Shown here: positions 16,416-25,560 of the stretch, piece after piece
How positions within the stretch are numbered: the first letter of the stretch is position 1
How the letters are laid out: every line of letters begins with the position of its first letter
Notes under the pieces: model-generated
Told to the model about the DNA's origin: nothing
The model's database searches: none
The model's input: the letters and a program-made list of their open reading frames with translations, nothing else
Position numbers and translations under genes: made by a program
NCBI RefSeq assembly: GCF_003402415.2
Contig: NZ_AP036014.1
Location: forward strand, 372,001 to 436,000
Direction of reading: 5' to 3'
DNA from: Cupidesulfovibrio sp000226255
GTDB taxonomy: Bacteria; Desulfobacterota; Desulfovibrionia; Desulfovibrionales; Desulfovibrionaceae
DNA: 64,000 nt

Positions 16416-16626
16416 TTGTCTGGTGGGGGCGGGCCGTGGCTTGCGCGATATTGCGCGATAGCCTTGCGCCGCCCGGCCGTCACGCGGTTTGCGTGCCGCG
16501 TGCGCCTGCCCGCGCCGGTCGGCGTGGCTCGCCCCCCGTTTTTGCATGTCTTCCGATGGAGGGCATCGCGCCGCCCGCGCCTTGCGCCGTCGCCCGGTGG
16601 GGGGCAGCGCCAACAACGAGGTCCGC

Positions 16627-18495
16627 ATGCAAGATTCCCTGTTCCCCGTCGGCCGCCGCGTCGCGCTGAACCGGCTCATCTACATGGGCATCCTGGTGGC
16701 GTCGGTGTTGCCGCTGGTGCTGATACTGGGGGTCATGAACCTGCACCTGGGGGTATCGTTCCGCGAGATGGTCTTTGGCCAGGTGCGCGAGATAGCCGAC
16801 CGGCACAGCCAGAAGATCGACGACTTTCTGCACGAGCGGCTGGCCAGCGTGCAGATGCTGGCCGAAGCCCAGGGCGCGGGGCTGCTGGACGCGGACACCC
16901 TGAACCGCAAGCTGGCCGCGCTGCGCAACGCCTACGGCGGGGTGTACGTGGACCTCGGCATGGTGGACGATGCGGGCATCCAGCGGGTGTATGCCGGTCC
17001 CCATCGCCTTGAGGGCACGGACTATTCCCACGAAAACTGGTTCCTGCAGGCCGGCGCGCGCGACGTGTTCATCAGCGACGTGTTTCTGGGCGTGCGCAAG
17101 TCGCCCCACTTCATCGTGGCCGTGAAGCTGCTCGTGGACGGCAAGGCGTGGATACTGCGCTCCACCATCGATTTCGCCAGCTTCGTTTCGCTGGTCGAGG
17201 ACATTCGCGTGGGGGCCACCGGGCAGGCCTGCATCATCAATCGCGGCGGTGAATTCCAGACCTCGGGCGGCCGCCATTCCGCGGGCGACGGCACCCTGCT
17301 CGCGGAATACGCCCGGCGGGTGTTTGGCGGCGGCATCGGCGGCATGGAGCAGGAGCGCGCCTTCGAGGAAGGCGAAATGATCTACGCCATGTCGCGCCTG
17401 AAGGGCGGCGACTGGGTGCTGGTGTTCCAGCAGTCCACGCGAGAGGCGCTGCAAGGGCTGCACGCCGCGCAGCGCACCCTGTTCCTGGTGCTGGGGCTGG
17501 CCTCCATCGCCGTGCTGGTGCTGGGCATGTTTCTGGCGCAGCGCATCATCGAACGCATCGACGGGCTGGAGCGTGAAATGGCCGCCCTCAACGCGCAGGT
17601 GGTGGAGGCGGGCAAACTGTCCGCCCTTGGCGAGATGGCGGCGGGCATCGCCCACGAGATCAACAACCCCGTGGCCATCATGATGGAAGAGGCGGGCTGG
17701 ATAGAGGACGTGCTGGGCGAGTTGCAGGAACAGGACGCCGTGCGCGAGATAGGCGACAGCGCCCGGCAAATCCGCACCCAGGGCGTGCGCTGCCGCGACA
17801 TCACCCACAAGTTGCTCAGCTTCGCCCGCCGTTCCGACCGCGAGGTGCACGCGGTGGACATCAACGCGCTGGTCATGGAAATGGTGGAGCTTTCCGGCCA
17901 GAAGGCGCGCACCGTGAGCGTGCACGTGGTGACGGCCCTGGCCGAGGGGCTGCCCCCGGTGGCGGCCTCGCCTTCCGAATTGCAGCAGGTGTTCCTGAAT
18001 CTGTTCAACAACGCCTTCGACGCCATGGAAGGCTCGGGCGGCACCCTGAAGGTGGCCACCCTGATGAGCGACAACGGCATGGTGGCCGTGAACGTGGCGG
18101 ACACCGGCCCCGGCATGCCGGAAGCCATCCTGCAGCGCATCTATGATCCGTTCTTCACCACCAAGCCGGTGGGCAAGGGGACGGGGCTCGGGCTGTCCAT
18201 CTGCTACGGCATCATCAACAAGATGGGCGGCGAGATAAAGGTGAGCAGCATCGTGGGGGTGGGCACCACCTTTCAGGTGCTGCTGCCGCCGTTCGACCCG
18301 GCGGTACACGCGGCCCATGCGGCGCAGCACTCCGGCAGGCTGGCGGGCGGGGCAACGGGCATGGCCTCATGCCCCGCGCCGCGCGCCATGCAGCCCCGCG
18401 CCGCCGAACCGGCCAAGACCCCCGGCATGCTGGCGGGGGGCAACGGTTCCAGCGCCAATCCCCCCGGCGACGGGGGCAGGGAGGATACGGCATGA
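16627..18495 (+). CDS. membrane sensor histidine kinase with periplasmic Cache-like domain
   Basis: A 622-residue kinase. A transmembrane helix at about 18-40 is followed by a periplasmic Cache-type sensor (about 45-285; VYVDLGMVDDAGIQRVYAGP, FISDVFLGVRKSPHFIVAV). A second helix lies near 290-312. LSALGEMAAGIAHEINNPVA near 345 has the phospho-accepting His of the NtrB-like class, and the HATPase holds FLNLFNNAFDAM, DTGPGMPEAIL and GTGLGLSICYGII (to about 555). The last 65 residues are a low-complexity Pro/Ala/Gly tail. The start at 16627 has GAGGT upstream. Its stop overlaps the ATG of the next regulator gene (ATGA), so the two are translationally coupled. A sigma-54-like promoter lies upstream. 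Confidence 0.93.
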   Translation: MQDSLFPVGRRVALNRLIYMGILVASVLPLVLILGVMNLHLGVSFREMVFGQVREIADRHSQKIDDFLHERLASVQMLAEAQGAGLLDADTLNRKLAALRNAYGGVYVDLGMVDDAGIQRVYAGPHRLEGTDYSHENWFLQAGARDVFISDVFLGVRKSPHFIVAVKLLVDGKAWILRSTIDFASFVSLVEDIRVGATGQACIINRGGEFQTSGGRHSAGDGTLLAEYARRVFGGGIGGMEQERAFEEGEMIYAMSRLKGGDWVLVFQQSTREALQGLHAAQRTLFLVLGLASIAVLVLGMFLAQRIIERIDGLEREMAALNAQVVEAGKLSALGEMAAGIAHEINNPVAIMMEEAGWIEDVLGELQEQDAVREIGDSARQIRTQGVRCRDITHKLLSFARRSDREVHAVDINALVMEMVELSGQKARTVSVHVVTALAEGLPPVAASPSELQQVFLNLFNNAFDAMEGSGGTLKVATLMSDNGMVAVNVADTGPGMPEAILQRIYDPFFTTKPVGKGTGLGLSICYGIINKMGGEIKVSSIVGVGTTFQVLLPPFDPAVHAAHAAQHSGRLAGGATGMASCPAPRAMQPRAAEPAKTPGMLAGGNGSSANPPGDGGREDTA

Positions 18496-18959
18496 GCGAT
18501 GCGCACTCGACCTCTGTGCCGCCCGGTTCCCCGTCAGGTCCGCCGTCTGGCGGAGGTGCGGGCAACGGGCCGGATGGCGGCCCCCCGCCCGTCCGCCTGC
18601 TGCTGGTGGACGACGAGGCGGGGTTCATCCGGGTGATGCAGAAGCGCCTTGCCCGGCGCGGCTACGTGGTGGACACGGCGGGCAGCGGCGGCGAAGCGCT
18701 GCGCACCCTGCGCGGGGCCACCTATGACGCGGCGGTGTTCGACCTGAAGATGGACGACATGGACGGCTTCGAACTGTTGCGCGTGGTGCGGCGCATGGCC
18801 CCGGAAATGGCCGTGATCATGCTGACCGGCCACGGCGGCGCGGAAGAAGCCCGCGAGGGCATGCGCCTTGGCGCGGCCGGGTACCTGCTGAAGCCGTGCG
18901 AGATGGAAGACCTGGTCTGCGCCATCGAGCGCGCGCTGGGGCGCCAGGCCGCCGGGTAG
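18492..18959 (+). CDS. response regulator (REC only) coupled to the upstream kinase
   Basis: A 155-residue protein: a 35-residue disordered Gly/Pro-rich leader, then a receiver domain. LLLVDDEAGFIRVMQ holds the acidic pocket, AAVFDLKMDDMDGFE the acceptor Asp near 85, and IMLTGHGG the switch Thr. YLLKPCEMEDL contains the conserved Lys and the 'KPC' variant also seen in the regulator at 32121. There is no DNA-binding or enzymatic output. The start ATG overlaps the kinase stop by four bases with GGAGG just upstream, which is strong evidence of a cognate pair. It probably passes phosphate to, or interacts with, an unseen effector. Confidence 0.92.
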   Translation: MSDAHSTSVPPGSPSGPPSGGGAGNGPDGGPPPVRLLLVDDEAGFIRVMQKRLARRGYVVDTAGSGGEALRTLRGATYDAAVFDLKMDDMDGFELLRVVRRMAPEMAVIMLTGHGGAEEAREGMRLGAAGYLLKPCEMEDLVCAIERALGRQAAG

Positions 18960-19147
18960 CCCCCCATTCGCGGGGAACGGCCGTAAGCCCGGCGGTGGAG
19001 GTCCGCCCTGGCGGCCCGCCGGTGCGGCGGTCTTTCGCCTCTCCGGTGGCTCGCCTCGCCACACCCTTGCCCGTATCGCCCGCCGCACGGCTTGCCCGGC
19101 CGAGCGCCCCTTGCCCTGCCCCCGCCTTCGTGGTAGCCGCAGGGGTC

Positions 19148-19822
19148 ATGTTTGAAACCGACATCGCCGCGAAAATAAAGCTGTTGGCCGCCGCCTTCGT
19201 GCCCATGCTGCTCGGCATGGTCTGCCACGAGGTGGCGCACGGCTGGGCCGCGTGGAAGCGCGGCGACCCCACCGCCAAGATGCTGGGCAGGCTGACCCTG
19301 AACCCCCTGCCGCATCTGGACGTGATGGGCTCGCTGCTGTTCGTGTTCACCGCCCTCACCAGTCCCTTCATCCTCGGCTGGGCCAAGCCCGTGCCCGTGA
19401 ATCCCCGGTACTTCAAGTCCATCCGGCGGGACATGGCGCTGGTCTCGGTGGCCGGTCCGCTGACCAACATGCTGGTGGCCCTTGGCTTTGCGGCATGCCT
19501 GCGCCTGCTCACGCTCGCGCTGCCCGTGGAACAGTGGGGCGGCCACGGCGCGTACGACTTTTTCCTGTACATGTTCTTCATCGGCATCAAGGTGAACTTC
19601 ATGCTGGCATGGTTCAACCTTATCCCCATTCCGCCTTTGGACGGCGGCAGCATCCTGGCGGGTGTCCTGCCGCGCTCCATAAGCTGGCACTATCAGAAGA
19701 TGGAACGCTACGGGCTGCTCCTGCTGGTGGTGCTGTTGGCGACCGGGGTGCTGTTTCCCGTATTGTCCCCGCTGGTGCAGCATTCGCAGGCGTTCGCCCT
19801 GTGGCTGGTGGGATTGGATTAG
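19148..19822 (+). CDS. site-2 protease family (M50) membrane metalloprotease
   Basis: A 224-residue polytopic membrane protein of the short YwhC-like M50 group. The zinc site HEVAHG (near 28) lies in the first core helix and the second metal motif NLIPIPPLDGG (near 158) in a later helix. Five or six hydrophobic segments are visible. FILGWAKPVPVNPRYF and SVAGPLTNMLVA are also typical. Members cleave transmembrane substrates inside the bilayer; the substrate here is unknown, and no PDZ domain is present. The ATG at 19148 is preceded by AGGGG at tight spacing and directly begins the conserved sequence. It lies 145 bases upstream of trpS in the same direction. Confidence 0.9.
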   Translation: MFETDIAAKIKLLAAAFVPMLLGMVCHEVAHGWAAWKRGDPTAKMLGRLTLNPLPHLDVMGSLLFVFTALTSPFILGWAKPVPVNPRYFKSIRRDMALVSVAGPLTNMLVALGFAACLRLLTLALPVEQWGGHGAYDFFLYMFFIGIKVNFMLAWFNLIPIPPLDGGSILAGVLPRSISWHYQKMERYGLLLLVVLLATGVLFPVLSPLVQHSQAFALWLVGLD

Positions 19823-19967
19823 CCTTTCCGCCGTCCTGAACCGCCGCCGCCCCGCCGCTGCCCGCGCATGGCCGGGCGGCGCTGTTTCCGACGGTTGGCG
19901 GGCGCGCCACGCCGCCCGTTCACCCCATATTTCGATATTCCATTCCCTCCCGGAGGAGCGATAGACC

Positions 19968-20957
19968 ATGACCACTCCCGACAAGCGCACCGTTTCCGGC
20001 ATGCGGCCCACCGGGCCGCTGCACCTTGGCCACTACTTCGGCGTGCTGAAGAACTGGGTCGAGATGCAGCATGAAATGGAGGCGTTCTTCTTCGTGGCCG
20101 ACTGGCACGCCCTGACCAGCGACTACGCCGATCCTTCACGCATCCGCGAGTTCGTGCCCGAACTGGTCACCGACTGGGTGGCCGCCGGGCTGGACCCGGA
20201 AAAGTGCGTGATGTTCCAGCAGTCCCACATCAAGGAACACGCGGAGCTGCATCTCATCCTGTCCATGATCACCCCGGTGAGCTGGCTGGAACGCAACCCC
20301 ACCTACAAGGAACAGAAACAGGAAGTGGTCAACAAGGACCTCGGCAACTACGGGTTCCTCGGCTACCCGGTGCTGATGGCCTCCGACATCCTGATCTACC
20401 ACCCCAAGTGGGTGCCCGTTGGCCAGGACCAGCTGCCCCACCTGGAGCTGACCCGCGAGATCGCGCGCCGTTTCAACTTCCTGTACGGCGAATACTTCCC
20501 CGAGCCGGAAGCGCGCCTGACCCCGGCGGCCAAGTGTCTCGGCCTGGACGGTCGCAAGATGTCCAAGAGCTACGGCAACTCCATCTACCTGCGCGACACC
20601 ATGGAGGAAATCACCCCCAAGGTGCGCGGCATGTTCACCGACACCAACCGCCTGCGCAAGAGCGACCCCGGCAACCCCGACGTGTGCAACCTGTTCCCCT
20701 ACCACGAACTGATGGCCACGCCGGACCAGCAGGCCGAGATCCGCAAGGGGTGCACCACTGCCTCGCTGGGCTGCGTGGATTGCAAGAAGATCTTCCTTGA
20801 AAACCTGGGGGCGTTCCTTGGTCCGCTGCACGAACGCCGCGCCGCGCTGCTGGCTAACCCCAAGGGCATTCAGGACATCCTGGATGCCGGGGACGCCCGC
20901 GCCCGCGCCGAGGCGTCGAGGATCATGGGTGGTGTCCGCGACCGACTCAACTTCTAG
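19968..20957 (+). CDS. trpS: tryptophanyl-tRNA synthetase
   Basis: A 329-residue class I synthetase that charges tRNA-Trp in the cytoplasm. The signature motifs are the HIGH equivalent PTGPLHLGHYFG near 15 and the KMSKS loop GRKMSKSYGN near 196. VGQDQLPHLELTREIARRFN and YPVLMASDIL are typical of the bacterial TrpRS active site. Length matches the usual 320-340. GGAGG lies ten bases before the ATG. It follows the site-2 protease homologue. No T-box or leader peptide is apparent in the 145-base upstream gap. Confidence 0.97.
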   Translation: MTTPDKRTVSGMRPTGPLHLGHYFGVLKNWVEMQHEMEAFFFVADWHALTSDYADPSRIREFVPELVTDWVAAGLDPEKCVMFQQSHIKEHAELHLILSMITPVSWLERNPTYKEQKQEVVNKDLGNYGFLGYPVLMASDILIYHPKWVPVGQDQLPHLELTREIARRFNFLYGEYFPEPEARLTPAAKCLGLDGRKMSKSYGNSIYLRDTMEEITPKVRGMFTDTNRLRKSDPGNPDVCNLFPYHELMATPDQQAEIRKGCTTASLGCVDCKKIFLENLGAFLGPLHERRAALLANPKGIQDILDAGDARARAEASRIMGGVRDRLNF

Positions 20958-20966
20958 CCTACCCTC

Positions 20967-21004
20967 GGGCGACGCACGCCGCTGCAAGGCGGGGCGCGTC
21001 GCCC
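20967..21004 (+). terminator. GC-rich hairpin after trpS
   Basis: GGGCGACGC and GCGTCGCCC form a perfect 9-bp stem beginning nine bases after the trpS stop, enclosing a 20-base loop. No T run follows, so this is a probable but weak terminator. The rest of the gap to the next gene (to 21261) shows nothing recognisable. Confidence 0.4.
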
Positions 21005-21261
21005 GGTGCTGCGTTGCGCGGACAAACCCCTTCCTTGACGTAGCGCTGCTGCGCCTGCGTCGGCGTTTATCCACGCGCCTTGCCCCGAACACCGCGTCCG
21101 CCTTTCGCGTGGCGCGCGCCGCCCTCGGGCAGGCTGTGGGAGGGCGGGTCGGGTATCCTGCAAGAAGTCAAAAGGTGTTGATGCTTTTGGAGCCAGACAT
21201 CATTTTGTGAGTTTTGAATGACCGCGCCGGACATCCGACGCACTGCCCAAGCGAGGCGACG

Positions 21262-22074
21262 ATGACCGGCGAGATGAACGACTGTAGCGGGTGTGGCGGT
21301 AACGCTGCGCAGGGCGACGAAACGCAGAATTTTCTGGAAAGCCTGCCGGAACTGCATGCGGGCCAGATGTTCCGGTTCGCCTGTCACCCCGGCGTGCGCT
21401 GTTTCAATGCCTGCTGTTCCGACCTGAACATGCCGCTCACGCCCTACGACGTGTTGCGGCTGCGCCGCAACCTAGGCATGGGCAGCGAGGAATTCATCAA
21501 TGCCCATGCCCGTGTGGGCCAGTACCCGGACACCGGCTTTCCCGCCCTGTTCCTGCGCATGAGCGACCACCCGCTGAAGCTGTGCCCGTTCGTCAGCGAC
21601 AAGGGCTGCACCGTGTACCCCGACCGTTCCGGCGCGTGCCGCACCTACCCGCTGGGCCGCGCCACCAAGGAAGACGAGCAGGGCAACGTGGTGGAACAGT
21701 TCTTCGTGGTGCGCGAGGAGCACTGCCGTGGCTTCGACGAATCCGGCGAATGGTCCAGCGCCACATGGCTGGCCGACCAGGGGCTGGAGCCGTACAACGC
21801 CTCCAACGACCGCTACATGCGGCTCATGGCGCGCTGCAAGCGCCAGGGCGCGAGCATCAGCCCCAAGCAGGCCACCATGGTGCTGCTGGCGTGCTATCAG
21901 GTGGACCGCTTTGCCGATTTCATCCGGGGCGTGAGGCTGTTCGAGCGGCTTGATATCGACGCGGCCCGCCAGCAGCGTGTGCTGGACGACGAGGAAGCCC
22001 GGCTGGACTTTGCCTACGATTGGGCGGAACTGGTGCTGTTTGGCGATTGCGCCGCGCTGCGCATGAAAGGATAG
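21262..22074 (+). CDS. YkgJ-family cysteine-cluster protein
   Basis: A 270-residue cytoplasmic protein. The cysteine cluster comprises FACHPGVRCFNACC near 35-48, then LCPFVSDKGCTVYPDRSGAC near 105-125 followed by RTYPLG. This is the CxxxxxCxxxCC pattern of the YkgJ/UPF0153 family, thought to bind zinc or an Fe-S cluster. A second Cys-containing element, EEHCRGFDESGEW, follows at about 155. Members are widespread in anaerobes with unknown biochemical function. Two starts are possible; 21262 has GAGG five bases upstream and is favoured over 21214. The gene appears to stand alone between trpS and rfaE2. Confidence 0.87.
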   Translation: MTGEMNDCSGCGGNAAQGDETQNFLESLPELHAGQMFRFACHPGVRCFNACCSDLNMPLTPYDVLRLRRNLGMGSEEFINAHARVGQYPDTGFPALFLRMSDHPLKLCPFVSDKGCTVYPDRSGACRTYPLGRATKEDEQGNVVEQFFVVREEHCRGFDESGEWSSATWLADQGLEPYNASNDRYMRLMARCKRQGASISPKQATMVLLACYQVDRFADFIRGVRLFERLDIDAARQQRVLDDEEARLDFAYDWAELVLFGDCAALRMKG

Positions 22075-22243
22075 CATGGCGTTCGCAGCCTGCCGGGCCG
22101 CGCCCGTGGCGCCACATTGGCGTGTATTTGGGAGGTGGGGCTAGTTCGTTCTGCCTTGTTTCCGCACCGGTCCAATGTTCAACAAATGTCCAATGTCCGC
22201 CAGGCCTGTTCGCCACACGCCCGGCGGTCAACCGGAGTCATCC

Positions 22244-22768
22244 ATGGACGCGCCCCATACTGACCTGCCCCATCCCGCCGTGGTGGACCGGCCCGCGTTG
22301 CCCGGCCTGCTGGCGTCCCGCCGCGCCGCCGGGCAGCGGGTGGTGTTCACCAACGGCTGTTACGATATCCTGCACCCCGGCCACGTGGACCTGCTGGCCC
22401 GTGCCCGCGCCGAGGGCGACCTGCTGGTGCTGGGCCTGAACTCCGACGCCTCGGTGCGCCGTCAGGGCAAGGGCGCGGACCGGCCCGTAAATCCCTTCGC
22501 GGTGCGGGCCTACGTGTTGGCGCACCTTGCCTCCGTGGACTATGTGGTGGAGTTCGACGAGGATACCCCCCACGCGCTTATCGCGGAAATCCAGCCCGAC
22601 GTGCTGGTGAAGGGCGGCGACTGGTCCGTGGACCGCATCGTGGGGCGCGACATCGTGCAGGCCCGTGGTGGGCGGGTGCTCAGTCTGCCGCTGTTGCCCG
22701 GTTTTTCCACAACCGGGCTCATCCAGCGTATCCGGTCCGGATTGTCCGCCTGCGCAGCCGGGGAATAG
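22244..22768 (+). CDS. rfaE2: D-glycero-beta-D-manno-heptose 1-phosphate adenylyltransferase
   Basis: A 174-residue nucleotidyltransferase. FTNGCYDILHPGHVDLL near 30-46 carries the HxGH catalytic motif, LGLNSDASVRRQGKG follows, and VKGGDWSVDRIVG with PLLPGFSTTGLI is specific for the HldE C-terminal (RfaE domain II) subfamily. It makes ADP-heptose for the lipopolysaccharide inner core. Here it is a stand-alone domain lacking the kinase half. The chosen ATG at 22244 has GGAG upstream; the longer frame lacks support. A strong terminator follows. Confidence 0.93.
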   Translation: MDAPHTDLPHPAVVDRPALPGLLASRRAAGQRVVFTNGCYDILHPGHVDLLARARAEGDLLVLGLNSDASVRRQGKGADRPVNPFAVRAYVLAHLASVDYVVEFDEDTPHALIAEIQPDVLVKGGDWSVDRIVGRDIVQARGGRVLSLPLLPGFSTTGLIQRIRSGLSACAAGE

Positions 22769-22805
22769 CCCCGGCGCGCATTTCTTTCAGTCATGTGCAT
22801 GGCGC

Positions 22806-22854
22806 AAACAATAAACTCCTGATGTTCCAAAGGAACGTCAGGAGTTTATTGTTT
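22806..22854. terminator. strong bidirectional terminator
   Basis: AAACAATAAACTCCTGA pairs perfectly with TCAGGAGTTTATTGTTT. Inner TGTTCC and GGAACG extend the hairpin to a short loop. T and A runs on both sides let it terminate rfaE2 from the left; it could also serve the leftward PEP-synthase-like gene, whose stop is 80 bases away. Confidence 0.9.
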
Positions 22855-22934
22855 TGTGCAAGTCATTCGCGCAAGAAAGAAGTCCGCTGTCGCGTCTCGC
22901 GTGATCGCGCAAAAGCATGCGCGATCCGGGCGCG

Positions 22935-25556
22935 CTAGTGGTAGCGGCCGTGCAGGAAATTGTCCGCGAAGCGCTGCACCGCCGCCTCGTCCACCATCAG
23001 CATGTCCAACTGCCGGGTGACGATGAGCAGCCGCCCCAGTTGCACAAGCCGCTCGGCGATCTGCGCGGCCGCGAATTTCTGGAAACGGGCGGTGACCATG
23101 TCGCCGCGAACCTCCACGTGAAAGCCCAGGGCCTCCAGAATGATGCCGATGCAGCGTACCCGACGGTTCTTGCGCGTTTCGTCCGCCGCCCCGCCCTTGA
23201 ATTGGAAGGTAATGTAGTTCTTGTTCATGGTCTGGCCGCAGTAGGCATCCAGCACCCCGTAGTGGTAGCCCACGCGCGAGCTGAAATTCAGGTACTTGTC
23301 AGAGACCAGGGCGTAGCTGCGGTCTCCGAAGCGCTGGCCGTGCATGGTGGGCGGCTCGATCAGGTGGCGGCTCATGACGGACAGAAAACCGCTCATGTCC
23401 ACCGGGCGCGGGCCGCGCTGGTGCACCGCCGGGTCCAGCATGCCTTCCAGCAGGGCCTTGAACGGCGCGGAAGACGCCTGTTCCGGCCACACATAGGGGC
23501 CGTCAACATCCACGAGGCCGCCGCCAAGGTCGATGACGTGCAGATCCAGCGGCACCGGGGCCTTCATTTCCACGGCAACGGCCCCGGCGTCGGATACCGT
23601 GTCCGACAGCCGGAACATGTGGGCATAGGACAGTTCGTGCACGAAGCGCATCACGTCGTGGATGGTGCGGCAGGATTTAGGCGCGAAGTCCGCGGCCTTG
23701 GGGTCGTGCAGGTTCAGCGGTGATATGCGGGCGGCCACCTGCTTGAGCAGGTTGTGAATGGGCGTGTCGCGCAGGCACACGGCGCGCTCCTCGCGCAGGG
23801 GCAGCAACTCCTCCACCCGTCCCGCGTAGACCCGACAGGAAAAGGCGTCCACGGTCACCTGTTGGCCCACGGACAGCGCGGCCATGGCCCCCGGAGCATT
23901 GACGATGGTGGGCACCCCGAATTCCCGCGCCAGCGAGGCCATGTGCCCGGTGATGCTGCCCGCCTCGGCCACGATGGCCTGGGCGCGCTGCATGACCAGC
24001 ACGTAGGACGGCGAGGAATGCGTAGCCACCAGCACGCCCCCTTCGGGGAACTGGGCCAGTTCTTCGGCGTCCTTCGGTTGCAGCACCGGCCCGCAGCCCA
24101 CGCCGGGACAGGCGGGTTCGCCGCCATGCAGCAGCAGCGGGTATCCTTCGATCAGCGGGGTGGTGCGCGCGTCGCCGCGCGGGGTGGTGGTCAGCGGCCG
24201 GGCCTGCAGCAGCAGCAGCCGTCCGTCTGTGTCCAGCGCCCATTCCACGTCCTGCGGCACGCCGTAGTGCGCTTCCACCTGCATGCCGATGCGCGCCAGT
24301 GCGGCGGCCTGGACATCGGTCAGGCAGGGGGCGTCGCGCTGGGCCTCGGGCACGTCTTCCTCACGCAGGCGGCCGTCGTCGCCGGGCAACAGCCGGTGTG
24401 CCTTGCAGACGACATTGCGCGATAACGGGCGGGGCTCGTTCTCGCGGCTGAACAGCCACGTGTCCGGCTCCATTTCCCCGTCCACCACGGCCGCGCCCAG
24501 CCCCCAGGCGGCGTTGATGACCAGTGAATCGGACAGCAGGTCCACCGGGTGGCGGGTGAACAGCACCCCGGCGGCCACCGAGTCCACCATTTCCATGCAG
24601 GCCACGGCCATGGCGCTGGCATCAAGCGTGATGCCCTGGTGCAGCCGGTACACGATGGCCTGGGGCATGAACAGGCTGGCCACCACCCGCTTCCACGCGT
24701 CCACCACGTTGTCGCGGCCAACGTTAAGCACCGAAAGGTACTGCCCGGCGAAGGATACGTGACTGTCCTCGCTGAGGGCGCTGGAGCGCACGGCCAGCCG
24801 CAGGTTGTGGCCCATCCCTTCCGCGTGCTTGCCGTTCGCGCCTGCAGGGCCGAAGGCCTCGTCGCAGGCCGCGCGCAGGGCGTCCGCCAGGTCTGGCGGC
24901 ACGCTGGCGGCGGCGAACAGGTCCTGTATGTCCTCGGCCACGTCCAGCACGCTTTCCGGGTCTTGCGGGTCCACTTCGCGCAAGCGTTTGCGTATTTCGC
25001 CCATGAGCCCGCCGTGCTCCATGAAGGCGTAGTAGGCGCGGGTGGTTATGGCGAAGCCGCGGGGAACGGGCGCGCCCACGCGCGAGGTCAGTTCCCCCAG
25101 GTTGGCGCACTTGCCGCCCACCCAGTCCACCATGTCCCCGTTGATGTCGGTGAAGGGCAGGGCGTAATTCTCCACCGTGGCTTGGGGGCGGCTTTCGAGC
25201 AGTTCGGTGATTTCGCCGTTGATGCGTTCCACGATGGCGGGCAGCGTCGGGTACGCATCGTTGGATATGGCGTTGAGGCCGGTGACCATGCGCATGGCGT
25301 GGAACACTGAGCGCGTAGCTTGCGAGCGTAGCCAGGTGGCCCCGAAGATGGTGCACCCCGCGATTTTTTCGTCGATGTCTGCAAGGATGCGCGCCAGTTC
25401 GGCGTTGGAGTCCAGCAGGTCCTTGAAATGCGCGTAGCGAGAGCGAAACACGCGCATGACCCGTTCGCGCGATTCGGCATCCACGGCGCGTCGGCCCCCG
25501 CCAAAGAGCGAGCGCAGGCGCTCCAGCAGCGATGCGGGGGGCGGCGCGGCCAGCAT
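22935..25556 (-). CDS. PEP-synthase-related protein (PPDK_N plus mobile His domain)
   Basis: An 873-residue cytoplasmic protein. After a 115-residue helical N-terminal part, residues about 125-470 resemble the ATP-grasp (PPDK_N) domain of PEP synthase: GDMVDWVGGKCANLGEL, PRGFAITTRAYYAFM, RSSALSEDSHVSFAGQYLS and QDVEWALDTDGRLLLLQARPL. The phosphohistidine swivel domain holds GSITGHMASLAREFGVPTIV near 536. The C-terminal 290 residues do not show the PEP/pyruvate-binding barrel motifs of true PEP synthases and contain HVIDLGGGLVDV. This is therefore probably not a complete PEP synthase; it may phosphorylate another acceptor (inference). It starts four bases after the stop of the sigma-54 activator gene, with GGAGGT, so the two form an operon. 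Confidence 0.88.
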   Translation of the reverse strand: MLAAPPPASLLERLRSLFGGGRRAVDAESRERVMRVFRSRYAHFKDLLDSNAELARILADIDEKIAGCTIFGATWLRSQATRSVFHAMRMVTGLNAISNDAYPTLPAIVERINGEITELLESRPQATVENYALPFTDINGDMVDWVGGKCANLGELTSRVGAPVPRGFAITTRAYYAFMEHGGLMGEIRKRLREVDPQDPESVLDVAEDIQDLFAAASVPPDLADALRAACDEAFGPAGANGKHAEGMGHNLRLAVRSSALSEDSHVSFAGQYLSVLNVGRDNVVDAWKRVVASLFMPQAIVYRLHQGITLDASAMAVACMEMVDSVAAGVLFTRHPVDLLSDSLVINAAWGLGAAVVDGEMEPDTWLFSRENEPRPLSRNVVCKAHRLLPGDDGRLREEDVPEAQRDAPCLTDVQAAALARIGMQVEAHYGVPQDVEWALDTDGRLLLLQARPLTTTPRGDARTTPLIEGYPLLLHGGEPACPGVGCGPVLQPKDAEELAQFPEGGVLVATHSSPSYVLVMQRAQAIVAEAGSITGHMASLAREFGVPTIVNAPGAMAALSVGQQVTVDAFSCRVYAGRVEELLPLREERAVCLRDTPIHNLLKQVAARISPLNLHDPKAADFAPKSCRTIHDVMRFVHELSYAHMFRLSDTVSDAGAVAVEMKAPVPLDLHVIDLGGGLVDVDGPYVWPEQASSAPFKALLEGMLDPAVHQRGPRPVDMSGFLSVMSRHLIEPPTMHGQRFGDRSYALVSDKYLNFSSRVGYHYGVLDAYCGQTMNKNYITFQFKGGAADETRKNRRVRCIGIILEALGFHVEVRGDMVTARFQKFAAAQIAERLVQLGRLLIVTRQLDMLMVDEAAVQRFADNFLHGRYH

Positions 25557-25560
25557 GGCG

